A program made the position numbers and the translations under genes. A model generated the notes under the pieces. The model ran no database searches and was not told the origin of the DNA. It saw only the letters and a program-made list of their open reading frames with translations. 64,000 nucleotides of DNA, taken from positions 35,578,001 through 35,642,000 of the forward strand of contig CM069873.1 of NCBI GenBank assembly GCA_036172665.1, read 5' to 3'. This DNA is from Prosopocoilus inquinatus (Eukaryota > Arthropoda > Insecta > Coleoptera > Lucanidae). Positions 41,587 to 56,740 of this stretch are shown here, one piece after another; within the stretch, counting starts at the first letter, position 1, and each line of letters opens with the position of its first letter.

Positions 41587-43328
41587 TCTAATCGATCCTT
41601 GTATATCTATCATGTTATTTGACGTTTCGATGGACTCTAGTAATTCTGATGTGACATACGAAGTTTTTGGGCGCAGCAGGAGCTGGAAATAGTTTTAAAA
41701 GAAGCAACACGTATTAGCGTTGGTCCTGTGATGTATCTAATCGATCCTTACTTAGCTACTATGTTATTTGACGTTTCGATGGACTCCAGTAACTCTAATG
41801 TGAGATACGAAATTTTCGGACGCAGCAGAAGCTGGAAATAGTTTTAAACGAAACAACACGTATTAGCGTTGTTCCTGTGATGTATCTAATCGATCCTTAC
41901 TCATCTATCATGTTATTTTTCGTTTCGATGGACTCCAGTAACTCTGATGTGAGATACAAAGCTTTCGGACGCAGCAGAAGCTGGAAATAGTTTTGAACGA
42001 AACAACACGTATTAGCGTTGTTCCTGTGATGTATCTAATCGATCCTTACTTAGCTACTATGTTATTTCACGCTTCGATGGACTCCAATAACTCTGATGTG
42101 AGATACAAAGTTTTCGGACGCAGCAGAAGCTGGAAATAGTTTTAAACGAAACAACACGCATTAGCGTTGTTCCTGTGATGTATCTAATCGATCCTTACTT
42201 ATCTATCATGTTATTTGACGTTTGGATGGACTCCAGTAACTCTGATGTGAGATACAAAGTTCTCGGACGCAGCTGAAGCTAGAAATAGTTTTAAACGAAA
42301 CAACACGCATTAGCGTTGTTCCTGTGATGTATTTAATCGATCCTTACTCATCTATCATGATATTTGACTTTTGAATGGACTCCAGTAACTCTGATGTGAG
42401 ATACAAAGTTGTCGGACGCAGCAGAAGCTGGAAATAGTTTTGAACGAAACAACACGTATTAGCGTTGTTCCTGTGATGTATCTAATCGATCCTTACTTAT
42501 CTACTATGTTATTTGACGTTTCGATGGACTCCAGTAACTCTGTTGTGAGATACGAAATTTTCGAACGCAGCAGAATCTGGAAATAGTTTTAAATGAAACA
42601 ACACGCATTAGCGTTGTTCCTGTGATGTATCTAATGGATCCTTACTCATCTATCATGTTATTTGACGTTTCGATGGACTCTAGTAACTCTGATGTGAGAT
42701 ACGAAGTTTTTGGATGCAGCAGGAGCTGGAAATAGTTTTAAACGAAACAACACGTATTAGCGTTGTTCCTGTGATGTATCTAATCGCTCCTTACTTAGCT
42801 ACTATGTTATTTGACGTTTCGATGGACTCCAGTAACTCTAATGTGAGATACGAAATTTTCGGACGCAGCAGAAGCTGGAAATAGTTTTAAACGAAACAAC
42901 ACGTATTAGCGTTGTTCCTGTGATGTATCTAATCGATCCTTACTCCTCTATCATGTTATTTGACGTTTGGATGGACTCCAGTAACTGATGTGAGATACAA
43001 AGTTCTCGGACGCAGCAGAAGCTGGAAATAGTTTTGAACGAAACAACACGTATTAGCGTTGTTCCTGTGATGTATCTAATCGATCCTTACTTATCTATCA
43101 TGTTATCTGACGTTTGGATGGACTCCAGTAACTCTGATGTGAGATACAATGTTTTCGGACGCAGCAGAAGCTGGAGATAGTTTTAAACGAAACAACACGC
43201 ATTAGCGTTGTTCCTGTGATGTATCTAATCGATCCTTACTCATCTATCATGTTATTTGGCGTTTCGATGGACTCCAGTAACTCTGATGTGAGATACAAAG
43301 TTTTCGGACGCAGCAGAAGCTGGAAATA
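41587..43328 (+). repeat. Dispersed copy of 34440-36330, one monomer shorter
   Basis: ccttgtatatc at 41596 corresponds to 34450, an offset of 7147 bp. After the ttaaaagaagc and taatgtgag monomers the offset falls to 6998, exactly one monomer, because the cggtcc/tcctgttat unit of 34.7 kb is absent. Markers gcagctgaagc (42269, against 35271), gatatttgactttt and gttgtgagatacg then agree. The first four monomers (41589-42198) also match 40546-41155, seven monomers away. Confidence 0.75.
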
Positions 43329-44040
43329 GTTTTGAACGAAACAACACGTATTAGCGTTGTTCCTGTGATGTATCTAATCGATCCTTACTTAGCTACTATG
43401 TTATTTGACGTTTCGATGGACTCCAATAACTCTGATGTGAGATACAAAGTTTTCGGACGCAGCAGAAGCTGGAAATAGTTTTAAACGAAACAACACGCAT
43501 TAGCATTGTTCCTGTGATGTATCTAATCGATCCTTACTCATCTATCATTATATTTGACGTTTGGATGGACTACAGTAACTCTGATGTGAGATACAAAGTT
43601 TACGGACGCAGCAGAAGCTGGAAATAGTTTTAATCGAAACAACACGCATTAGCGTTGTTCCTGTGATGTATCTAATCGATCCTTACTCATCTATCATGTT
43701 ATTTGGCGTTTCGATGGACTCCAGAAACTTTGATGTGAGATACGAAGTTCTCGGACGCAGCTGAAGCTGGAAATAGTTTTAAATGAAACAACACGTACTA
43801 GCGTTGTTCCTGTGATATATCTAATCGATCCTTACTCATCTATCATGTTATTTGACGTTTGGATGGACTCCAGTAACTCTGATGTGAGGTACAAAGTTTT
43901 CGGACGCAGCAGAAGCTGGAAATAGTTTTAAACGAAACAACACGCATTAGCATTGTTCCTGTGATGTATCTAATCGATCCTTACTCATCTATCATTATAT
44001 TTGACGTTTGGATGGACTACAGTAACTCTGATGTGAGATA

Positions 44041-47000
44041 CAATGTTCTCGGACGCAGCAGAAGCTGGAAATAGTTTTGAACGAAACAACACGTATTAGC
44101 GTTGTTCCTGTGATGTATCTAATCGATCCTTACTCATCTATCATGTTATTTGACGTTTGGATGGACTCCAGTAACTCTGATGTGAGATACAAAGTATTCG
44201 GACGCAGCAGAAGCTGGAAATAGTTTTGAACGAAACAACACGTATTAGCGTTGTTCCTGTGATGTATCTAATCGATCCTTACTCATCTATCATGTTATTT
44301 GGCGTTTCGATGGACTCCAGTAACTCTGATGTGAGATACAAAGTTTTCGGACGCAGCAGAAGCTGGAAATAGTTTTGAACGAAACAACACGTATTAGCGT
44401 TGTTCCTGTGATGTATCTAATCGATCCTTACTTAGCTACTATGTTATTTGACGTTTCGATGGACTCCAATAACTCTGATGTGAGATACAAAGTTTTCGGA
44501 CGCAGCAGAAGCTGGAAATAGTTTTAAACGAAACAACACGCATTAGCGTTGTTCCTGTGATGTATCTAATCGATCCTTACTCATCTATCATTATATTTGA
44601 CGTTTGGATGCGACTACAGTAACTCTGATGTGAAATACAAAGTTTACGGACGCAGCAGAAGCTGGAAATAGTTTTAAACGAAACAACACGCATTACCGTT
44701 GTTCCTGTGATGTATCTAATCGATCCTTACTCATCTATCATTATATTTGACGTTTGGATGGACTACAGTAACTCTGATGTGAGATACAAAGTTCTCGGAC
44801 GCAGCAGAAGCTGGAAATAGTTTTGAACGAAACAACACGTATTAGCGTTGTTCCTGTGATGTATCTAATCGATCCTTACTTATCTACTATGTTATTTGAC
44901 GTTTCGATGGACTCCAGTAACTCTGATGTGAGATACGAAATTTTCGAACGCAGCAGAATCTGGAAATAGTTTTAAATGAAACAACACGCATTAGCGTTGT
45001 TCCTGTGATGTATCTAATCGATCCTTACTCATCTATCATGTTATTTGACGTTTCGATGGACTCTAGTAACTCTGATGTGAGATACGAAGTTTTTGGACGC
45101 AGCAGGAGCTGGAAATAGTTTTAAACGAAACAACACGTATTAGCGTTGTTCCTGTGATGTATCTAATCGCTCCTTACTTAGCTACTATGTTATTTGACGT
45201 TTCGATGGACTCCAGTAACTCTAATGTGAGATACGAAATTTTCGGACGCAGCAGAAGCTGGAAATAGTTTTAAACGAAACAACACGTATTAGCGTTGTTC
45301 CTGTGATGTATCTAATCGATCCTTACTCATCTATCATGTTATTTGAGGTTTGGATAGACTCCAGTAACTGATGTGAGATACAAAGTTCTCGGACGCAGCA
45401 GAAGCTGGAAATAGTTTTGAACGAAACAACACGTATTAGCGTTGTTCCTGTGATGTATCTAATCGATCCTTACTTATCTATCATGTTATCTGACGTTTGG
45501 ATGGACTCCAGTAACTCTGATGTGAGATACAATGTTTTCGGACGCAGCAGAAGCTGGAAATAGTTTTGAACGAAACAACACGTATTAGCGTTGTTCCTGT
45601 GATGTATCTAATCGATCCTTACTCATCTATCATTATATTTGACGTTTGGATGGGACTACAGTAACTCTGATGTGAAATACAAAGTTTACGGACGCAGCAG
45701 AAGCTGGAAATAGTTTTAAACGAAACAACACGCATTACCGTTGTTCCTGTGATGTATCTAATCGATCCTTACTCATCTATCATTATATTTGACGTTTGGA
45801 TGGACTACAGTAACTCTGATGTGAGATACAAAGTTCTCGGACGCAGCAGAAGCTGGAAATAGTTTTGAACGAAACAACACGTATTAGCGTTGTTCCTGTG
45901 ATGTATCTAATCGATCCTTACTTATCTACTATGTTATTTGACGTTTCGATGGACTCCAGTAACTCTGATGTGAGATACGAAATTTTCGAACGCAGCAGAA
46001 TCTGGAAATAGTTTTAAATGAAACAACACGCATTAGAGTTGTTCCTGTGATGTATCTAATCGATCCTTACTCATCTATCATGTTATTTGACGTTTCGATG
46101 GACTCTAGTAACTCTGATGTGAGATACGAAGTTTTTGGACGCAGCAGGAGCTGGAAATAGTTTTAAACGAAACAACACGTATTAGCGTTGTTCCTGTGAT
46201 GTATCTAATTGCTCCTTACTTAGCTACTATGTTATTTGACGTTTCGATGGACTCCAGTAACTCTAATGTGAGATACGAAATTTTCGGACGCAGCAGAAGC
46301 TGGAAATAGTTTTAAACGAAACAACACGTATTAGCGTTGTTCCTGTGATGTATCTAATCGATCCTTACTCATCTATCATGTTATTTGACGTTTGGATGGA
46401 CTCCAGTAACTGATGTGAGATACAAAGTTCTCGGACGCAGCAGAAGCTGGAAATAGTTTTGAACGAAACAACACGTATTAGCGTTGTTCCTGTGATGTAT
46501 CTAATCGATCCTTACTTATCTATCATGTTATCTGACGTTTGGATGGACTCCAGTAACTCTGATGTGAAATACAATGTTTTCGGACGCAGCAGAAGCTGGA
46601 GATAGTTTTAAACGAAACAACACGCATTAGCGTTGTTCCTGTGATGTATCTAATCGATCCTTACTCATCTATCATTATATTTGACGTTTGGATGGACTAC
46701 AGTAACTCTGATGTGAGATACAAAGTTCTCGGACGCAGCAGAAGCTGGAAATAGTTTTGAACGAAACAACACGTATTAGCGTTGTTCCTGTGATGTATCT
46801 AATCGATCCTTACTTATCTACTATGTTATTTGACGTTTCGATGGACTCCAGTAACTCTGATGTGAGATACAAAGTTCTCGGACGCAGCAGAAGCTGGAAA
46901 TAGTTTTGAACGAAACAACACGTACTAGCGTTGTTCCTGTGATATATCTAATCGATCCTTACTCATCTATCATGTTATTTGACGTTTGGATGGACTCCAG

Positions 47001-48253
47001 TAACTCTGATGTGAGGTACAAAGTTTTCGGACGCAGCAGAAGCTGGAAATAGTTTTAAATGAAACAACACCCATTAGCGTTGTTCCTGTGATGTATCTAA
47101 TGGATCCTTACTCATATATCATGTTATTTGACGTTTCGATGGACTCTAGTAACTCTGATGTGAGATACGAAGTTTTTGGACGCCGCAGGAGCTGGAAATA
47201 GTTTTAAACGAAACAACACGTATTAGCGTTGTTCCTGTGATGTATCTAATCGATCCTTACTCATCTATCATGTTATTTGACGTTTGGATGGACTCCAGTA
47301 ACTCTGATGTGAGATACAATGTTCTCGGACGCAGCAGAAACTGGAAATAGTTTTGAACGAAACAACACGTATTAGCGTTGTTCCTGTGATGTATCTAATC
47401 GATCCTTACTCATCTATCATGTTATTTGACGTTTGGATGGACTCCAGTAACTCTGATGTGAGATACAAAGTATTCGGACGCAGCAGAAGCTGGAAATAGT
47501 TTTGAACGAAACAACACGTATTAGCGTTGTTCCTGTGATGTATCTAATCGATCCTTACTCATCTATCATGTTATTTGGCGTTTCGATGGACTCCAGTAAC
47601 TCTGATGTGAGATACAAAGTTTTCGGACGCAGCAGAAGCTGGAAATAGTTTTGAACGAAACAACACGTATTAGCGTTGTTCCTGTGATGTATCTAATCGA
47701 TCCTTACTTAGCTACTATGTTATTTGACGTTTCGATGGACTCCAATAACTCTGATGTGAGATACAAAGTTTTCGGACGCAGCAGAAGCTGGAAATAGTTT
47801 TAAACGAAACAACACGCATTAGCGTTGTTCCTGTGATGTATCTAATCGATCCTTACTCATCTATCATTATATTTGACGTTTGGATGCGACTACAGTAACT
47901 CTGATGTGAAATACAAAGTTTACGGACGCAGCAGAAGCTGGAAATAGTTTTAAACGAAACAACACGCATTACCGTTGTTCCTGTGATGTATCTAATCGAT
48001 CCTTACTCATCTATCATTATATTTGACGTTTGGATGGACTACAGTAACTCTGATGTGAGATACAAAGTTCTCGGACGCAGCAGAAGCTGGAAATAGTTTT
48101 GAACGAAACAACACGTATTAGCGTTGTTCCTGTGATGTATCTAATCGATCCTTACTTATCTACTATGTTATTTGACGTTTCTATGGACTCCAGTAACTCT
48201 GATGTGAGATACGAAATTTTCGAACGCAGCAGAATCTGGAAATAGTTTTAAAC
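44041..48253 (+). repeat. 4.2-kb satellite segment, copy 1 of a pair 7594 bp apart
   Basis: About 28 monomers in fixed order are found again at 51635-55847. Rare shared markers keep a constant offset of 7594 bp: ggatgcgac (44607), ggatagact (45352), aattgctcc (46208), cccattag, gacgccgcagg, gcagaaactgg (47335) and a second ggatgcgac (47883). Private changes in this copy include attagagtt (46032), gtgaaatacaatg (46564) and gtttctatgg (48178). The 2-bp deletion and the 1-bp insertions are shared, so they predate the duplication. Confidence 0.85.
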
Positions 48254-50033
48254 GAAACAACACGTATTAGCGTTGTTCCTGTGATGTATCTAATCGATCC
48301 TTACTCATCTATCATGTTATTTGACGTTTGGATGGACTCCAGTAACTGATGTGAGATACAAAGTTCTCGGACGCAGCAGAAGCTGGAAATAGTTTTGAAC
48401 GAAACAACACGTATTAGCGTTGTTCCTGTGATGTATCTAATCGATCCTTACTTATCTATCATGTTATCTGACGTTTGGATGGACTCCAGTAACTCTGATG
48501 TGAGATACAATGTTTTCGGACGCAGCAGAAGCTGGAGATAGTTTTAAACGAAACAACACGCATTAGCGTTGTTCCTGTGATGTATCTAATCGATCCTTAC
48601 TCATCTATCATGTTATTTGGCGTTTCGATGGACTCCAGTAACTCTGATGTGAGATACAAAGTTTTCGGAGGCAGCAGAAGCTGGAAATAGTTTTGAACGA
48701 AACAACACGTATTAGCGTTGTTCCTGTGATGTATCTAATCGATCCTTACTTAGCTACTATGTTATTTGACGTTTCGATGGACTCCAATAACTCTGATGTG
48801 AGATACAAAGTTTTCGGACGCAGCAGAAGCTGGAAATAGTTTTAAACGAAACAACACGCATTAGCATTGTTCCTGTGATGTATCTAATCGATCCTTACTC
48901 ATCTATCATTATATTTGACGTTTGGATGGACTACAGTAACTCTGATGTGAGATACAAAGTTTACGGACGCAGCAGAAGCTGGAAATAGTTTTAATCGAAA
49001 CAACACGCATTAGCGTTGTTCCTGTGATGTATCTAATCGATCCTTACTCATCTATCATGTTATTTGGCGTTTCGATGGACTCCAGAAACTTTGATGTGAG
49101 ATACGAAGTTCTCGGACGCAGCTGAAGCTGGAAATAGTTTTAAATGAAACAACACGTACTAGCGTTGTTCCTGTGATATATCTAATCGATCCTTACTCAT
49201 CTATCATGTTATTTGACGTTTGGATGGACTCCAGTAACTCTGATGTGAGGTACAAAGTTTTCGGACGCAGCAGAAGCTGGAAATAGTTTTAAATGAAACA
49301 ACACCCATTAGCGTTGTTCCTGTGATGTATCTAATGGATCCTTACTCATATATCATGTTATTTGACGTTTCGATGGACTCTAGTAACTCTGATGTGAGAT
49401 ACGAAGTTTTTGGACGCCGCAGGAGCTGGAAATAGTTTTAAACGAAACAACACGTATTAGCGTTGTTCCTGTGATGTATCTAATCGATCCTTACTCATCT
49501 ATCATGTTATTTGACGTTTGGATGGACTCCAGTAACTCTGATGTGAGATACAATGTTCTCGGACGCAGCAGAAGCTGGAAATAGTTTTGAACGAAACAAC
49601 ACGTATTAGCGTTGTTCCTGTGATGTATCTAATCGATCCTTACTCATCTATCATGTTATTTGACGTTTGGATGGACTCCAGTAACTCTGATGTGAGATAC
49701 AAAGTATTCGGACGCAGCAGAAGCTGGAAATAGTTTTGAACGAAACAACACGTATTAGCGTTGTTCCTGTGATGTATCTAATCGATCCTTACTCATCTAT
49801 CATGTTATTTGGCGTTTCGATGGACTCCAGTAACTCTGATGTGAGATACAAAGTTTTCGGACGCAGCAGAAGCTGGAAATAGTTTTGAACGAAACAACAC
49901 GTATTAGCGTTGTTCCTGTGATGTATCTAATCGATCCTTACTCATCTATCATTATATTTGACGTTTGGATGGACTACAGTAACTCTGATGTGAGATACAA
50001 AGTTCTCGGACGCAGCAGAAGCTGGAAATAGTT
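47950..50033 (+). repeat. 14-monomer tandem unit (2084 bp), copy 1
   Basis: The offset to the next copy is 2084 bp: 14 x 149 less the 2-bp deletion in the taactgatg monomer. Markers are taactgatg (about 48347), ggagatag, the rare cattagcattg (48858), ccagaaactttg, cgtactag, cccattag and gacgccgcagg (49413). The last monomer of this interval (cattatattt near 49947) does not match the next copy. Confidence 0.8.
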
Positions 50034-51980
50034 TTGAACGAAACAACACGCATTACCGTTGTTCCTGTGATGTATCTAATCGATCCTTACTCATCTATCA
50101 TTATATTTGACGTTTGGATGGACTACAGTAACTCTGATGTGAGATACAAAGTTCTCGGACGCAGCAGAAGCTGGAAATAGTTTTGAACGAAACAACACGT
50201 ATTAGCGTTGTTCCTGTGATGTATCTAATCGATCCTTACTTATCTACTATGTTATTTGACGTTTCGATGGACTCCAGTAACTCTGATGTGAGATACGAAA
50301 TTTTCGAACGCAGCAGAATCTGGAAATAGTTTTAAACGAAACAACACGTATTAGCGTTGTTCCTGTGATGTATCTAATCGATCCTTACTCATCTATCATG
50401 TTATTTGACGTTTGGATGGACTCCAGTAACTGATGTGAGATACAAAGTTCTCGGACGCAGCAGAAGCTGGAAATAGTTTTGAACGAAACAACACGTATTA
50501 GCGTTGTTCCTGTGATGTATCTAATCGATCCTTACTTATCTATCATGTTATCTGACGTTTGGATGGACTCCAGTAACTCTGATGTGAGATACAATGTTTT
50601 CGGACGCAGCAGAAGCTGGAGATAGTTTTAAACGAAACAACACGCATTAGCGTTGTTCCTGTGATGTATCTAATCGATCCTTACTCATCTATCATGTTAT
50701 TTGGCGTTTCGATGGACTCCAGTAACTCTGATGTGAGATACAAAGTTTTCGGACGCAGCAGAAGCTGGAAATAGTTTTGAACGAAACAACACGTATTAGC
50801 GTTGTTCCTGTGATGTATCTAATCGATCCTTACTTAGCTACTATGTTATTTGACGTTTCGATGGACTCCAATAACTCTGATGTGAGATACAAAGTTTTCG
50901 GACGCAGCAGAAGCTGGAAATAGTTTTAAACGAAACAACACGCATTAGCATTGTTCCTGTGATGTATCTAATCGATCCTTACTCATCTATCATTATATTT
51001 GACGTTTGGATGGACTACAGTAACTCTGATGTGAGATACAAAGTTTACGGACGCAGCAGAAGCTGGAAATAGTTTTAATCGAAACAACACGCATTAGCGT
51101 TGTTCCTGTGATGTATCTAATCGATCCTTACTCATCTATCATGTTATTTGGCGTTTCGATGGACTCCAGAAACTTTGATGTGAGATACGAAGTTCTCGGA
51201 CGCAGCTGAAGCTGGAAATAGTTTTAAATGAAACAACACGTACTAGCGTTGTTCCTGTGATATATCTAATCGATCCTTACTCATCTATCATGTTATTTGA
51301 CGTTTGGATGGACTCCAGTAACTCTGATGTGAGGTACAAAGTTTTCGGACGCAGCAGAAGCTGGAAATAGTTTTAAATGAAACAACACCCATTAGCGTTG
51401 TTCCTGTGATGTATCTAATGGATCCTTACTCATATATCATGTTATTTGACGTTTCGATGGACTCTAGTAACTCTGATGTGAGATACGAAGTTTTTGGACG
51501 CCGCAGGAGCTGGAAATAGTTTTAAACGAAACAACACGTATTAGCGTTGTTCCTGTGATGTATCTAATCGATCCTTACTCATCTATCATGTTATTTGACG
51601 TTTGGATGGACTCCAGTAACTCTGATGTGAGATAAAATGTTCTCGGACGCAGCAGAAGCTGGAAATAGTTTTGAACGAAACAACACGTATTAGCGTTGTT
51701 CCTGTGATGTATCTAATCGATCCTTACTCATCTATCATGTTATTTGACGTTTGGATGGACTCCAGTAACTCTGATGTGAGATACAAAGTATTCGGACGCA
51801 GCAGAAGCTGGAAATAGTTTTGAACGAAACAACACGTATTAGCGTTGTTCCTGTGATGTATCTAATCGATCCTTACTCATCTATCATGTTATTTGGCGTT
51901 TCGATGGACTCCAGTAACTCTGATGTGAGATACAAAGTTTTCGGACGCAGCAGAAGCTGGAAATAGTTTTGAACGAAACA
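50034..51980 (+). repeat. 14-monomer tandem unit, copy 2
   Basis: Repeats 47950-49896 (cattagcattg at 50942, gacgccgcagg at 51497). It overlaps the start of the 51635-55847 segment, so the 14-mer and the 7594-bp duplications are nested. 2084 bp is twice the 1042-bp step seen at 58380. Confidence 0.8.
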
Positions 51981-54900
51981 ACACGTATTAGCGTTGTTCC
52001 TGTGATGTATCTAATCGATCCTTACTTAGCTACTATGTTATTTGACGTTTCGATGGACTCCAATAACTCTGATGTGAGATACAAAGTTTTCGGACGCAGC
52101 AGAAGCTGGAAATAGTTTTAAACGAAACAACACGCATTAGCGTTGTTCCTGTGATGTATCTAATCGATCCTTACTCATCTATCATTATATTTGACGTTTG
52201 GATGCGACTACAGTAACTCTGATGTGAAATACAAAGTTTACGGACGCAGCAGAAGCTGGAAATAGTTTTAAACGAAACAACACGAATTACCGTTGTTCCT
52301 GTGATGTATCTAATCGATCCTTACTCATCTATCATTATATTTGACGTTTGGATGGACTACAGTAACTCTGATGTGAGATACAAATTTCTCGGACGCAGCA
52401 GAAGCTGGAAATAGTTTTGAACGAAACAACACGTATTAGCGTTGTTCCTGTGATGTATCTAATCGATCCTTACTTATCTACTATGTTATTTGACGTTTCG
52501 ATGGACTCCAGTAACTCTGATGTGAGATACGAAATTTTCGAACGCAGCAGAATCTGGAAATAGTTTTAAATGAAACAACACGCATTAGCGTTGTTCCTGT
52601 GATGTATCTAATCGATCCTTACTCATCTATCATGTTATTTGACGTTTCGATGGACTCTAGTAACTCTGATGTGAGATACGAAGTTTTTGGACGCAGCAGG
52701 AGCTGGAAATAGTTTTAAACGAAACAACACGTATTAGCGTTGTTCCTGTGATGTATCTAATCGCTCCTTACTTAGCTACTATGTTATTTGACGTTTCGAT
52801 GGACTCCAGTAACTCTAATGTGAGATACGAAATTTTCGGACGCAGCAGAAGCTGGAAATAGTTTTAAACGAAACAACACGTATTAGCGTTGTTCCTGTGA
52901 TGTATCTAATCGATCCTTACTCATCTATCATGTTATTTGAGGTTTGGATAGACTCCAGTAACTGATGTGAGATACAAAGTTCTCGGACGCAGCAGAAGCT
53001 GGAAATAGTTTTGAACGAAACAACACGTATTAGCGTTGTTCCTGTGATGTATCTAATCGATCCTTACTTATCTATCATGTTATCTGACGTTTGGATGGAC
53101 TCCAGTAACTCTGATGTGAGATACAATGTTTTCGGACGCAGCAGAAGCTGGAAATAGTTTTGAACGAAACAACACGTATTAGCGTTGTTCCTGTGATGTA
53201 TCTAATCGATCCTTACTCATCTATCATTATATTTGACGTTTGGATGGGACTACAGTAACTCTGATGTGAAATACAAAGTTTACGGACGCAGCAGAAGCTG
53301 GAAATAGTTTTAAACGAAACAACACGCATTACCGTTGTTCCTGTGATGTATCTAATCGATCCTTACTCATCTATCATTATATTTGACGTTTGGATGGACT
53401 ACAGTAACTCTGATGTGAGATACAAAGTTCTCGGACGCAGCAGAAGCTGGAAATAGTTTTGAACGAAACAACACGTATTAGCGTTGTTCCTGTGATGTAT
53501 CTAATCGATCCTTACTTATCTACTATGTTATTTGACGTTTCGATGGACTCCAGTAACTCTGATGTGAGATACGAAATTTTCGAACGCAGCAGAATCTGGA
53601 AATAGTTTTAAATGAAACAACACGCATTAGCGTTGTTCCTGTGATGTATCTAATCGATCCTTACTCATCTATCATGTTATTTGACGTTTCGATGGACTCT
53701 AGTAACTCTGATGTGAGATACGAAGTTTTTGGACGCAGCAGGAGCTGGAAATAGTTTTAAACGAAACAACACGTATTAGCGTTGTTCCTGTGATGTATCT
53801 AATTGCTCCTTACTTAGCTACTATGTTATTTGACGTTTCGATGGACTCCAGTAACTCTAATGTGAGATACGAAATTTTCGGACGCAGCAGAAGCTGGAAA
53901 TAGTTTTAAACGAAACAACAAGTATTAGCGTTGTTCCTGTGATGTATCTAATCGATCCTTACTCATCTATCATGTTATTTGACGTTTGGATGGACTCCAG
54001 TAACTGATGTGAGATACAAAGTTCTCGGACGCAGCAGAAGCTGGAAATAGTTTTGAACGAAACAACACGTATTAGCGTTGTTCCTGTGATGTATCTAATC
54101 GATCCTTACTTATCTATCATGTTATCTGACGTTTGGATGGACTCCAGTAACTCTGATGTGAGATACAATGTTTTCGGACGCAGCAGAAGCTGGAGATAGT
54201 TTTAAACGAAACAACACGCATTAGCGTTGTTCCTGTGATGTATCTAATCGATCCTTACTCATCTATCATTATATTTGACGTTTGGATGGACTACAGTAAC
54301 TCTGATGTGAGATACAAAGTTCTCGGACGCAGCAGAAGCTGGAAATAGTTTTGAACGAAACAACACGTATTAGCGTTGTTCCTGTGATGTATCTAATCGA
54401 TCCTTACTTATCTACTATGTTATTTGACGTTTCGATGGACTCCAGTAACTCTGATGTGAGATACAAAGTTCTCGGACGCAGCAGAAGCTGGAAATAGTTT
54501 TGAACGAAACAACACGTACTAGCGTTGTTCCTGTGATATATCTAATCGATCCTTACTCATCTATCATGTTATTTGACGTTTGGATGGACTCCAGTAACTC
54601 TGATGTGAGGTACAAAGTTTTCGGACGCAGCAGAAGCTGGAAATAGTTTTAAATGAAACAACACCCATTAGCGTTGTTCCTGTGATGTATCTAATGGATC
54701 CTTACTCATATATCATGTTATTTGACGTTTCGATGGACTCTAGTAACTCTGATGTGAGATACGAAGTTTTTGGACGCCGCAGGAGCTGGAAATAGTTTTA
54801 AACGAAACAACACGTATTAGCGTTGTTCCTGTGATGTATCTAATCGATCCTTACTCATCTATCATGTTATTTGACGTTTGGATGGACTCCAGTAACTCTG

Positions 54901-55847
54901 ATGTGAGATACAATGTTCTCGGACGCAGCAGAAACTGGAAATAGTTTTGAACGAAACAACACGTATTAGCGTTGTTCCTGTGATGTATCTAATCGATCCT
55001 TACTCATCTATCATGTTATTTGACGTTTGGATGGACTCCAGTAACTCTGATGTGAGATACAAAGTATTCGGACGCAGCAGAAGCTGGAAATAGTTTTGAA
55101 CGAAACAACACGTATTAGCGTTGTTCCTGTGATGTATCTAATCGATCCTTACTCATCTATCATGTTATTTGGCGTTTCGATGGACTCCAGTAACTCTGAT
55201 GTGAGATACAAAGTTTTCGGACGCAGCAGAAGCTGGAAATAGTTTTGAACGAAACAACACGTATTAGCGTTGTTCCTGTGATGTATCTAATCGATCCTTA
55301 CTTAGCTACTATGTTATTTGACGTTTCGATGGACTCCAATAACTCTGATGTGAGATACAAAGTTTTCGGACGCAGCAGAAGCTGGAAATAGTTTTAAACG
55401 AAACAACACGCATTAGCGTTGTTCCTGTGATGTATCTAATCGATCCTTACTCATCTATCATTATATTTGACGTTTGGATGCGACTACAGTAACTCTGATG
55501 TGAAATACAAAGTTTACGGACGCAGCAGAAGCTGGAAATAGTTTTAAACGAAACAACACGCATTACCGTTGTTCCTGTGATGTATCTAATCGATCCTTAC
55601 TCATCTATCATTATATTTGACGTTTGGATGGACTACAGTAACTCTGATGTGAGATACAAAGTTCTCGGACGCAGCAGAAGCTGGAAATAGTTTTGAACGA
55701 AACAACACGTATTAGCGTTGTTCCTGTGATGTATCTAATCGATCCTTACTTATCTACTATGTTATTTGACGTTTCGATGGACTCCAGTAACTCTGATGTG
55801 AGATACGAAATTTTCGAACGCAGCAGAATCTGGAAATAGTTTTAAAT
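51635..55847 (+). repeat. 4.2-kb satellite segment, copy 2
   Basis: Partner of 44041-48253. Private differences are few, for example gataaaatg (51632), cacgaattacc (about 52283), acaaatttctc (52381) and acaagtattag (about 53919). It ends where copy 1 jumps to another family after the gaatctgg monomer. Copy 2 instead continues into the monomers that form the 11-mer HOR at 55102 onward, so this segment may be the source of that HOR. Confidence 0.85.
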
Positions 55848-56740
55848 GAAACAACACGCATTAGCGTTGTTCCTGTGATGTATCTAATCGATCCTTACTC
55901 ATCTATCATGTTATTTGACGTTTCGATGGACTCTAGTAACTCTGATGTGAGATACGAAGTTTTTGGACGCAGCAGGAGCTGGAAATAGTTTTAAACGAAA
56001 CAACACGTATTAGCGTTGTTCCTGTGATGTATCTAATCGCTCCTTACTTAGCTACTATGTTATTTGACGTTTCGATGGACTCCAGTAACTCTAATGTGAG
56101 ATACGAAATTTTCGGACGCAGCAGAAGCTGGAAATAGTTTTAAACGAAACAACACGTATTAGCGTTGTTCCTGTGATGTATCTAATCGATCCTTACTCAT
56201 CTATCATGTTATTTGAGGTTTGGATGGACTCCAGTAACTGATGTGAGATACAAAGTTCTCGGACGCAGCAGAAGCTGGAAATAGTTTTGAACGAAACAAC
56301 ACGTATTAGCGTTGTTCCTGTGATGTATCTAATCGATCCTTACTTATCTATCATGTTATCTGACGTTTGGATGGACTCCAGTAACTCTGATGTGAGATAC
56401 AATGTTTTCGGACGCAGCAGAAGCTGGAAATAGTTTTGAACGAAACAACACGTATTAGCGTTGTTCCTGTGATGTATCTAATCGATCCTTACTCATCTAT
56501 CATTATATTTGACGTTTGGATGGGACTACAGTAACTCTGATGTGAAATACAAAGTTTACGGACGCAGCAGAAGCTGGAAATAGTTTTAAACGAAACAACA
56601 CGCATTACCGTTGTTCCTGTGATGTATCTAATCGATCCTTACTCATCTATCATTATATTTGACGTTTGGATGGACTACAGTAACTCTGATGTGAGATACA
56701 AAGTTCTCGGACGCAGCAGAAGCTGGAAATAGTTTTGAAC
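55102..56740 (+). repeat. 11-monomer HOR unit, ancestral-looking copy (1639 bp)
   Basis: First of the regular units, in the order A to K described for 56741-58379. It differs from the later ones at a few sites: cgaaacaacacg instead of cgaaacaatacg, ccagtaac instead of ccagaaac in A, and acaaagtttac instead of acaaaatttac in C. These three sites match the older copies upstream, so the later units carry derived changes. Confidence 0.85.
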
